Under the pieces are notes generated by a model that saw only the letters and a program-made list of their open reading frames with translations, was not told the DNA's origin and did not search any database. Made by a program: the position numbers and the translations under genes. Positions 20,102 to 27,697 of a stretch of 64,000 bases of DNA are shown piece by piece. The stretch is from Flavobacterium sp. (lineage in GTDB: Bacteria; Bacteroidota; Bacteroidia; Flavobacteriales; Flavobacteriaceae), in assembly GCA_016718345.1 (NCBI GenBank), contig JADKDN010000010.1, positions 1 to 64,000 on the forward strand. Reading direction: 5' to 3'. Positions within the stretch are counted from its first letter, which is position 1. Each line of letters opens with the position of its first letter.

Positions 20102-20586
20102 TAGTTTATAATTTTAATGTGAAAATCATCTTCATTGTTTAAGGCATAAGTATCAATGTTCTTATATGATTTGGATAATTTTTTAAATTCCTTTTCGGTT
20201 ACATATCCTTTATCAACTACTTGAAATTGTACTTGATGAATTGCTTTTTTGTCATTAACCAAAATGTATGAGGTTTTAGTAAGAGTTTCAGGTTTAGCAG
20301 TAATTACTAATGAACCAATAAAAAAACCTGCTTTTTCTACTTTCTCTTTAAAAACTTTTGGACTTAAATCATTACCTTCTTTGAGCGTTACTGTAAATGT
20401 ATTGGTGTTTAAATCGGTTTCTACATTGACCACTTCAGTCATACTTTTTAATTGTTTATTAATGGCGTTTGAACACATAGAACAGGTTAAACCCGTTGCT
20501 CTAATTTCGGCTTTTATGATCTGTGCATTACTTTTTATGGAAAACATCAAAACCATTGATGCAATCATTAGATATACTTTTTTCAT
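20101..20586 (-). CDS. Periplasmic HMA-domain metal chaperone
   Basis: A 161-residue secreted protein. A signal peptide (about 1-21, ending KSNAQ) is followed by an HMA fold with GLTCSMCSNAINKQLK, the CxxC Cu(I) site. A non-HMA extension follows (VNDKKAIHQVQFQVVDKGYVTEKEFKKL). It lies between a TlpA-like thioredoxin (1 bp upstream) and an outer-membrane barrel. A role as a Cu(I) carrier whose thiols are kept reduced by the thioredoxin fits this order, by inference. Confidence 0.8.
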   Translation of the reverse strand: MKKVYLMIASMVLMFSIKSNAQIIKAEIRATGLTCSMCSNAINKQLKSMTEVVNVETDLNTNTFTVTLKEGNDLSPKVFKEKVEKAGFFIGSLVITAKPETLTKTSYILVNDKKAIHQVQFQVVDKGYVTEKEFKKLSKSYKNIDTYALNNEDDFHIKIIN

Positions 20587-20587
20587 T

Positions 20588-21064
20588 TTATGATTTTATT
20601 AATTTCTTTATTTCTTCCTCTGATGGATTTTTAGCAATTAGAATGCCTTCGGGATTGAAAAGGTATTTTGATGGTAATTCTTCTACTCCAAATTGTACTG
20701 CTGCATTTGCATCAAATCCTTTTGGGTCTATTAGTTGCGTAAACTTGATTTTATCTTTTTCTATCGCTTTTAACCATTTATTGGCATCGGTATCGATTGA
20801 TATTCCGATAATTTCGATGGTATTTGAATTCACTTCGTTATCAAGTTTTACTAACTTTTTGTTACCCAATCGGCAAGGTGCGCACCAAGAAGCCCAAAAA
20901 TCGACAAGCACATATTTACCTTTAAACGATGTGATATCTACATCATTATTAGTGTTGTCTTTTAGTGTAATTGATGGTATTTTATCCCCAATTTTAATCT
21001 GTGAACTCATTGAAAGCGAGAAGATTAAGAATAATACAATACAATGTTTAATTTGATTTTTCAT
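20588..21064 (-). CDS. TlpA-like thioredoxin-fold protein
   Basis: A 158-residue secreted thiol-disulfide protein with a signal peptide (about 1-21), redox motif WASWCAPCR at about 55-63 and the cis-Pro loop ELPSKY. TlpA/ResA-type proteins reduce periplasmic thiols, including those of copper chaperones. Being next to the CSMC HMA protein suggests that as its substrate. No frame problem is seen. Confidence 0.85.
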   Translation of the reverse strand: MKNQIKHCIVLFLIFSLSMSSQIKIGDKIPSITLKDNTNNDVDITSFKGKYVLVDFWASWCAPCRLGNKKLVKLDNEVNSNTIEIIGISIDTDANKWLKAIEKDKIKFTQLIDPKGFDANAAVQFGVEELPSKYLFNPEGILIAKNPSEEEIKKLIKS

Positions 21065-21126
21065 TAGAATAACAGTTGCATTTTTAACTAAGCCCTATTT
21101 GAGATAAGGCTTAGTTTATTAAATTA

Positions 21127-22181
21127 TTACATTTTTATAACAATCCCATTTGGTTTTCTTCCAACATTGATTGTTTTTGTTACAGAATGATTAGTGGTAT
21201 TGACAACAGAGACTGTATTAGCAGTTTGATTGGTTACATAAGCTGTATTATCGTCTGTTGTGAATGCAATTGCATGTGCACCAGCACCAGTATTAAATGA
21301 GCTTCCGTGCATCCACATATTCATTCCTGCATCCCAAGTCCAATAATGCACTTTTCCTGCCATTGGATCTGAAACCCAAAGTTCATTTTTAGGACCGTTA
21401 TATGACGCTATTCCGGGCATGAAACCTAAAGTAATTGTTTCATCTACTGAGTTTGTTGCTACATCAATTACAGAAATAGTTTGTCCATCTTCATTATCAA
21501 CATACATTTTATTATTACTTCCTGTCCAAGCACCAACAGGATTGTCACCAACAGGTAATTCTGTTATGATTGCTTTTGTGGAAGTGTTTATGATAGTTAT
21601 AGTATCATCATCACCATTTGCTACATATGCTTTTGTACCATCTGATGAAAATGTAAGTTCTGCTGCCATCATTCCCACATTAATAGTATTTAATAATGCA
21701 TTTGAAGTAGCATCATAAACCAAAACTTTACTAATCATTTCATCCATTTGAGGCACCCAAATTTCATTGCCATTTGGAGAGTAAATAGAGTTATGGTTCA
21801 TTAATGGTAGGTTGATATTTTTAACTATAGAACCATTCATGGCATCGATAACCAATAATTTTCCTTTCATTCCAGAGGTGTTTAATCCGAATGTCCTGCA
21901 CTCAAATCCATTCCTGGAACACCAATTGCTAAATGTTTTGGTGTGATGAAATGTGATGTGCATTACATTATCATATCCTGAACCGTTCCCATTAATGGTA
22001 TGGGTTCCAGTTACTTCATTGGTACTTAGTTTAATAACGAAACTGTGGCATCTTCGCCATTGACTATGTAAGCAGCAGGATAATTAACATTTAATGTCAT
22101 ATCCATAGTATCATCATTTTTATTACAAGAAGTGAATAGTATTGCTCCAACGAATGAAGCTATTATTGATAAATTTTTCAT
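21127..22181 (-). pseudogene. YVTN beta-propeller lipoprotein (several frame breaks)
   Basis: Rebuilt as a lipoprotein of about 350 residues. The start at ATG 22179-22181 gives MKNLSIIASFVGAILFTSCNKN (Cys about 19). The frame breaks near 22030 (SLLN to LSTNEVTGTHTING), near 21945 (HITFHHTK to HLAIGVPGMDLSAGHSD) and near 21895 (to LNTSGMKGK). From 21890 on, five or more YVTN/YncE-type blades follow (KVLVYDATSNALLNTINVG; TITIINTSTKAIITELPVG; TISVIDVATNSVDETITLG; TVSVVNTTNHSVTKTINVG). Conserved protein on both sides of each break points to base-calling errors, although real decay cannot be ruled out. Some beta-propellers of this class are metal- or quinone-dependent. The function here is unknown. 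Confidence 0.65.
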
Positions 22182-22197
22182 TTATAGTTTTTTTAGA

Positions 22198-23053
22198 TTA
22201 TTTAATAGTTTCTACTGTTTTACCACAACTTAACATCATGGAACCATAATACGGATTTTTGACTGCATTTTCTTTGCTTAACCAATTGGCACCTTTACCA
22301 TCGTTGAACATTGGACAGAATTGATAGTACACCGGAGTTTCATATTTAGAAACTTTAATTAGTGCATAAATGTCTTTGATAGTGAAGTGAAATGATCGCG
22401 CTGGTGTTTGATGTCTTTGGTATCGGCAATATGTTCAGCATCTTCTTTGATTAGATTTACAACTTTCATCCACACCATGTGAACTTCCATTTCGAGTTTG
22501 TCCATTTTGACATTGTTTACAGCTGCCAAAAGTTCTTTTGAAGCTAAAGCTGTTTTGGTTCCGTCAGAGGTGATTAAAGCATCTTTCAATAAAAATAATT
22601 ATCAAATACTGCTTTAATTGATTTTCTTTTAATTACTGTTGTAGGTATCTGAATTATTATTGTGATTAGAATGGTCTTCGTTGCAACAGTAGCGTTTTCT
22701 TCTTTACAGGAACTTTTGCCACTCTATCATATTGACAACAACCGTGAAGATTATTATAGACATCATCGGAGCGAGAAATTTATCACTATCGTACCCAACG
22801 AGCGCAATTCTTTTTAGTATTTCGTCTTGATTTGTCTTTGCATCATAAGTTATTGTTGCCATTTGGTATCTTTATTCCAATCGACAGAAGCAATTTTTTA
22901 ATAGTTCCTGCTTTTTTCGATTTTGGTTTCGCACATACCGCAGTTTCCATAAACTTTAACTGTTTCGGTTTTTGAATTTTTTATTTGTGCATTGATAGCA
23001 GTAGATAGCAACATTACAGCTGCTACCATTATTTTTAAAAATGAATTTTTCAT
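22198..23053 (-). pseudogene. HMA plus DUF3347 periplasmic protein (many frame breaks)
   Basis: Rebuilt from several frames as one protein of about 285 residues. It begins MKNSFLKIMVAAVMLLSTA with a signal peptide, then an HMA domain (VKVYGNCGMCETKIEK, SVDWNKDTK, ITYDAKTNQDEILKRIALVGYD) and NLHGCCQYDRVAK. An Asn/His-rich linker (EDHSNHNNNSD) leads into a DUF3347 domain (LKDALITSDGTKTALASKEL, IKHQRDHFTSLSK, YYQFCPMFNDGKGANW, NPYYGSMMLSCG). It ends at 22198-22200. At least five breaks lie between 22380 and 22910, the densest cluster in the window. It is a paralogue of the 17889-18614 gene with HMA in place of HMBD. A role in periplasmic copper binding is inferred. Confidence 0.6.
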
Positions 23054-23248
23054 TTTAAATAAGGAATTAGTAATCAAAGTAATTTACCTTGATTGATTGA
23101 TTGATAAAATAAATTTGAGATAATTACAGCTATAAGATAAATGATACTGCAACATGAAAATGGTGTAGTAAAATGTTTCTAAAACTGTTGTGAATTGGAT
23201 AGCAAAACGCTATGAATTTGACACACTTATGGCTGTCAAAATTTGGAT

Positions 23249-23626
23249 TTAGCTTATTTTAGGAATTAGCCAAATGAAATAAAACCCATCAGAGATTGAT
23301 GGTGTTGTGTATGAAAATTTAACTTTCTCGATTGAAGAATAGCTAAACATGTAATTTTTAAAATTAATTTCAGATAAAAAGCTTACTGAAGAAGTTGGAC
23401 ACGTTGAAGAACAACCACATTTTGAGTGACCGCAATTGCCTTTACATCCTTTGTGGTCTTTATCTTTTGAATTTTCATCACCGCAGCAACTCTTTTTTTC
23501 TGCGTTATTGGATGAAATTTCTTTTTTGCACGAACTCTTTTCTGAACCTTTACCACAAGCCATAGCAGTATTAGGGATGAGGAACATGCCTAATAAAACT
23601 ACAAGTATCATGTGGTATTTGTTCAT
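23249..23626 (-). CDS. Cys-rich secreted protein
   Basis: A protein of about 125 residues. The start is the ATG at 23624-23626 (MNKYHMILVVLLGMF), seven codons inside the longest frame, because it places a signal peptide at the N-terminus ending NTAMA. The mature part has about 14 Cys among Lys, Asp, Ser and His: CGKGSEKSSCKK, KKSCCGDENSK, HKGCKGNCGHSKCGCSSTC. Cys-rich sequences of this kind bind soft metals, as in metallothioneins, but I recognise no family. The C-terminus (FYFIWLIPK) is hydrophobic and recalls the IWQPP end of the small protein at 40934. Upstream lies a TAAATTTG box at 23645-23652. Confidence 0.55.
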   Translation of the reverse strand: MNKYHMILVVLLGMFLIPNTAMACGKGSEKSSCKKEISSNNAEKKSCCGDENSKDKDHKGCKGNCGHSKCGCSSTCPTSSVSFLSEINFKNYMFSYSSIEKVKFSYTTPSISDGFYFIWLIPKIS

Positions 23627-23644
23627 ATATCTATTAAAACAGTA

Positions 23645-23652
23645 CAAATTTA
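23645..23652 (-). promoter_or_regulatory. Candidate Bacteroidota -7 box upstream of the Cys-rich gene
   Basis: On the minus strand TAAATTTG matches TAnnTTTG exactly, 19-26 bp upstream of the ATG at 23626. No clear -33 TTTG was found. This may be the promoter of the leftward copper operon. Confidence 0.35.
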
Positions 23653-23685
23653 GCTAAAAATTATTGCATTATGTTAAAATTGATG

Positions 23686-25677
23686 TTAAAATCTCATTCT
23701 CTGAATTCTAACTGCGTTTAAAATAGCTAATAAAGCTACTCCTACATCGGCAAAAACGGCTTCCCACATTGTGGCTAAACCACCTGCACCAAGTACTAAA
23801 ACTATTGTTTTTACAGCAAATGCTAAAATAATATTTTGCCAAACAATTTTCTTGGTTTGTTTGCCAATATTGATAGCCATTGGAATTTTTGAAGGCATGT
23901 CATCTTGAATAACCACATCGGCAGTTTCTATAGTGGTATCGCTTCCTAAACCGCCCATTGCAATACCAACGTTGCTTAATGCTACTACTGGTGCATCGTT
24001 TACGCCATCGCCTACAAAACAAACGGTTTCATTTTTGGCAATGATTTCTTTGACTTTATTTACTTTATCTTCGGGAAGTAAATCTCCAAAAGCATTTGTA
24101 ATTCCGAGTGATTTTGCTACAAACTGCACTACGGTATTTTTATCGCCACTTAACATTATGGTTTTTATACCTAGTGCTTTTAGTTTATCTATTGTGATTT
24201 GTGCATCTTCTTTAATGCTGTCGGCAATAGTTAGATAACCTACGAATTTTTTATCGTAAGCTACAGCAATTAAGGTATAAACGATACTGGTTGGATCAAT
24301 ATCATACGAAATAGAAAATTTATCCATTAGTTTGAAATTTCCAACCAATAATTCATTTCCGTTTACTATGGCTTTAAGTCCGTGTCCTGAAATTTCTTCT
24401 ACGTCTTTTAAAATAATGGTACTATCAATTTTTCCAACATATTGATGAATGGCTGTTGCAACCGGATGTGTACTTTGACTTTCTAAGGCATTGACCAATT
24501 GCAGTATTTCGGTTTGATTAAAATCGGAATTAAAAACGACTTCTTGCACTTTGAAAACACCTTCGGTCATTGTGCCTGTTTTGTCCATTACGACGTTTTG
24601 AATGGAAGCCATTACATCGAGGAAATTACTTCCTTTGAATAAAATTCCGTTTTTAGAAGCAGCTCCAATTCCGCCAAAATATCCTAACGGAATACTAATA
24701 ACTAAAGCACAAGGACACGAAATAACCAAGAAAACCAAGGCACGATACAGCCAATCTCTAAAAATATAATTATCTACAAAAAGAATTGGAACTACACAAA
24801 TTAAGATGGCTAAAAGCACCACAATTGGTGTGTAAATCTTGGCAAATTTGCGTATGAATAATTCAGTTGGTGCTTTTTTTGCTGTTGCATCTTGTACCAT
24901 TTCAAGTATTTTTGACAGTTTGCTATCGGTATAAGCGGTTGTAACTTTTACTTGACAAACCGAATTTAAGTTTATCATTCCTGCTAAAACCGTTTCGCCT
25001 TTTGCTTTGGTGTCGGGTTTACTTTCACCTGTAAGTGCTGCTGTATTAAATGAAGCTGTATCGGAAAGTAATTCGCCATCTAAACCCAATTTTTCGCCTG
25101 CTTTGAGTTGGATAATATCTCCAATTTTAGCTGTTGCTGCTTTGATTGTTTTGGCTACATTATTTTCTAAAATAGTAACTTCATCTGGTCTTTGGTCGAG
25201 TAAGGATTTTATATTTGCTTTGGCTCTTTGAACTGCAAGTGTTTGAAAGACTTCGCCAACAGCATAAAACAGCATCACGGCAACACCCTCTGGAAATTCT
25301 GCGATGGCAAATGCTCCAATAGTTGCAATACTCATTAACAAAAATTCTGAAAATATCTCTCCTTTCTTTATAGCAACAAAAGCTTCTTTGATTACAGGAA
25401 AACCAACTGGTGCATAAGCAACAACATACCATATAATTCGTACCCAACCTGTAAACCACGATTGTGGAAAGTAATTATCGAAACCAATGGCAACCATTAA
25501 CAAAACAAAACTTATGATTGCTGGTAGGAACATTTGAAACGTTGACTTTTCTTCGTTGGAATGGTTGTGGTCGTGTCCGTCATCATCAGAATGATTATCG
25601 GGTTTTTTATTTATTTTTTCTTCTAATGTGCAACAAAGTTGTTTTCCTTGTGCATCGTATTTGTGTTGATGTTTCAT
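23686..25677 (-). CDS. Zn/Cd/Co-type P1B ATPase
   Basis: A 663-residue heavy-metal ATPase. The N-terminus is His/Asp-rich (HSDDDGHDHNHSNEE, about 29-43) instead of a CxxC HMA domain. The actuator motif is LTGES (about 215). The membrane CPC at about 321-323 is followed by ALVISIP, as in ZntA/CadA. DKTGT lies at about 365-369, then STHPVA and GDGVNDAPVVALSN. The CPC context and His-rich tail indicate divalent metals (Zn, Cd, Co), not copper. It is the 3' gene of the Czc operon, after DUF3703 (10 bp). Confidence 0.88.
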   Translation of the reverse strand: MKHQHKYDAQGKQLCCTLEEKINKKPDNHSDDDGHDHNHSNEEKSTFQMFLPAIISFVLLMVAIGFDNYFPQSWFTGWVRIIWYVVAYAPVGFPVIKEAFVAIKKGEIFSEFLLMSIATIGAFAIAEFPEGVAVMLFYAVGEVFQTLAVQRAKANIKSLLDQRPDEVTILENNVAKTIKAATAKIGDIIQLKAGEKLGLDGELLSDTASFNTAALTGESKPDTKAKGETVLAGMINLNSVCQVKVTTAYTDSKLSKILEMVQDATAKKAPTELFIRKFAKIYTPIVVLLAILICVVPILFVDNYIFRDWLYRALVFLVISCPCALVISIPLGYFGGIGAASKNGILFKGSNFLDVMASIQNVVMDKTGTMTEGVFKVQEVVFNSDFNQTEILQLVNALESQSTHPVATAIHQYVGKIDSTIILKDVEEISGHGLKAIVNGNELLVGNFKLMDKFSISYDIDPTSIVYTLIAVAYDKKFVGYLTIADSIKEDAQITIDKLKALGIKTIMLSGDKNTVVQFVAKSLGITNAFGDLLPEDKVNKVKEIIAKNETVCFVGDGVNDAPVVALSNVGIAMGGLGSDTTIETADVVIQDDMPSKIPMAINIGKQTKKIVWQNIILAFAVKTIVLVLGAGGLATMWEAVFADVGVALLAILNAVRIQRMRF

Positions 25678-25687
25678 AATTCAATTA

Positions 25688-26053
25688 TTAAGAATTTGAA
25701 TTTATTATTTTTTGTATGTCTTTTGGAATTTCCATTGGTTTTAAAGGTGGCACGTTTGCACCACCAGTATTACCAACAGGAATATGTCCAACAAATGATT
25801 TTACACCACCTATCAATAATCTTGGTATTTGACCAATTACCTCATTTGTACTTTTAATCTTAATACCAAATTGTAACATTTTCCAATGTACAAATGTATG
25901 CTCGCATGGATATTTTTGAGCTATTATATGTGCACGTTCCAAATGATGCCAAGCATTTTGAAAATCATTTAGTTGTAAATTATCCTTAACTAATTCTAAC
26001 TCTTTTTGATAAAAAGGAATTAGCTTATTTGGCATTATCGTATTAAATTTCAT
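25688..26053 (-). CDS. DUF3703 protein
   Basis: A 121-residue protein matching DUF3703 by its pattern FYQKELELVKDNLQLNDF, AWHHLERAHIIAQKYPCEHTFVHWKML and QIPRLLIGGVKSFVGHIPVGNTGG. The family repeatedly occurs with heavy-metal efflux genes but has no established biochemistry. His and Cys in the first half could bind metal. It overlaps no other gene and lies between the HMA protein and the ATPase. Confidence 0.78.
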   Translation of the reverse strand: MKFNTIMPNKLIPFYQKELELVKDNLQLNDFQNAWHHLERAHIIAQKYPCEHTFVHWKMLQFGIKIKSTNEVIGQIPRLLIGGVKSFVGHIPVGNTGGANVPPLKPMEIPKDIQKIINSNS

Positions 26054-26055
26054 GA

Positions 26056-26410
26056 CTAAGCTTTACAACAACCATCTAAACTTTCATACGCTTTTGGATC
26101 TGCTTTTACTTCATCTGCATCATAACCTAATTTAGAGATACCTTCTTTAATTGTTTGTAAAGTAGTTTTCTTTGAATTGTAATAGATTGTAAAAGTCATC
26201 GCTTTATCATCTAACTCATACATTTTTATTCCTTTTATTTTAAGCATTTCTGTTTTGAATTTTAAACCAACGTTTCACATTCTTTACAATGGTCGCAATG
26301 AAAGAAAGTTTTTATGACTGCTTTTTGAGTAGTTTTTGTGCTGAAACTAGATTTGTTGAAAAAAATACTATTGCTAAAAAAGCGATTGATTTTAAAATTG
26401 AATTTTTCAT
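26056..26410 (-). CDS. Secreted HMA-like metal-binding protein (frame-disrupted)
   Basis: Rebuilt as a protein of about 118 residues starting at ATG 26408-26410 with MKNSILKSIAFLAIVFFSTN and a signal peptide. It continues with KTFFHCDHCKEC and, after breaks near 26340 and 26275, LKFKTEMLKIKGIKMYELDDKAMTFTIYYNSKKTTL, GISKLGYDADEVKAD and a Cys pair at the end (DGCCKA). The HMA core is recognisable, but the usual GMxCxxC is replaced by HCDHCKEC, a His-containing site that would favour Zn or Cd over Cu(I). It lies between czcB and DUF3703 in the Czc operon. Confidence 0.62.
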
Positions 26411-26435
26411 GTTATTTATTTTAAATTATTATTTA

Positions 26436-27686
26436 TTAATGTTCGTGTTCGCCACCACCTTTTGATGTTGCCAGCAAGTAGAAAGCTCCTTTAATTACTA
26501 TTTTTGCATTGGCAGGAATTTCTTCAACTAATTTTATTTCAGTATATCCTAAATCGGTTGTTCCTGGTATTACTTCGATGGCTTTAAAGTGAATTTCGTT
26601 GTGTTCTTCCTCTTCGCCTTCAGCGTGCTCATTATGTGCTTCGCCCTCTTTGTGATTGTGTTCTTCTTCTTTTACTTTTGGAGTTTCTTCTTGGTGTTCT
26701 TCTTGAATGTAAATGTAATATTTGTCTCCATTTCTAACAATAGCATCTTTTGGCAAAGCTTGAACTGTTTGATTAGTAATGTTGATATTAGCCGCTACAT
26801 ACATTCCGGAAATTAAATCTTTAGCATCGCTTGGATTGATTTTGGCGTGAACTGCAACGGTTTTACTTTCGTTAGAAAATGATTTATTGATACCGAATAT
26901 TTTTCCTTTTATTGATTTATTGGATTGATTGGTAAGTACAAAATCGACTTCTTGACCAACGGAAATTTTACCTAAATCTTTTTCAAACACATTCAAATCT
27001 AAGTGCATTTGGCTGTTATCGACTACTTCAAAAAGAGTAACTCCGGTTTCTGCAAACGCTCCTTTGGTGATGCTAATTTTACCCACATAACCACTTATCG
27101 GCGAAACAATCGGAATTAAAGAAGTGCTGCCTTTTAAACTAACATTCAACGCTTGTAGTTTATTTTTTGCTGCTTGTGCTTTTGCTTTTTCAACTGCTAA
27201 TTTTGACTTAACTTCTTGAAACGTTTTACGAGGATTTACATTTTCATCGCTCAATGTTTTTTGGCGGTTGTATTCTAATTGTAGGTATTCAATGTTTGCA
27301 ATAGCCGAATTGTAATCTTCTTGCATTTCGGTTACTTCAAGGTTTTGGATGGTTGCTAATGTTTTCCCTTTTACCACATAAGTGCCTTCTAACACATAAA
27401 TATCTTTTACGACACCACCAATTAAGGTTGATATATTTGCCATATTCTGAGGTGGAACAGCAGTATATCCGTTTGCTTTGATTACCGTATTGAGGTTTTT
27501 CATTACGATAGTTCCTGTTTCCATACCAATGGTTTTGAATTGCGCTTCTGTTAGTGCTACTTCGGTTTCCGATTTTTCTTCTTCGTGTGTTTCTTCGGTT
27601 TTCTTTTCGCCGCAAGAAGTAAAAAGTATTAATACAAGAGTATTAAGTATTAAGAAAAACTTCGATTTTGATTTTATATTTTTCAT
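26436..27686 (-). CDS. czcB: CzcB-like RND adaptor lipoprotein with His-rich insert
   Basis: A 416-residue membrane-fusion protein with a lipoprotein signal (LVLILFTSCGEKK, Cys about 25) and core motifs GGVVKDIYVLEGTYV, IVSPISGYVGKISITKGAFAETG and LFEVVDNSQMHLDLNVFEKDLGKI. Residues about 330-372 hold a His/Glu-rich insert (EEHNHKEGEAHNEHAEGEEEEHNEIH), and the protein ends GGGEHEH. Such inserts bind Zn and Co ions. The gene lies 11 bp downstream of the CzcA-CzcC fusion. The core motifs and lipid anchor match the paralogue at 45767, which lacks the His-rich insert. Confidence 0.87.
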   Translation of the reverse strand: MKNIKSKSKFFLILNTLVLILFTSCGEKKTEETHEEEKSETEVALTEAQFKTIGMETGTIVMKNLNTVIKANGYTAVPPQNMANISTLIGGVVKDIYVLEGTYVVKGKTLATIQNLEVTEMQEDYNSAIANIEYLQLEYNRQKTLSDENVNPRKTFQEVKSKLAVEKAKAQAAKNKLQALNVSLKGSTSLIPIVSPISGYVGKISITKGAFAETGVTLFEVVDNSQMHLDLNVFEKDLGKISVGQEVDFVLTNQSNKSIKGKIFGINKSFSNESKTVAVHAKINPSDAKDLISGMYVAANINITNQTVQALPKDAIVRNGDKYYIYIQEEHQEETPKVKEEEHNHKEGEAHNEHAEGEEEEHNEIHFKAIEVIPGTTDLGYTEIKLVEEIPANAKIVIKGAFYLLATSKGGGEHEH

Positions 27687-27697
27687 ATTATTGAATA

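Noticed and set aside
27600..27660. AGTATTAAG-like repeats similar to the 48345 spacer
   Set aside because: They lie inside the coding sequence of the czcB lipoprotein signal (LILNTLVLILF) and are explained by codon choice in AT-rich DNA.
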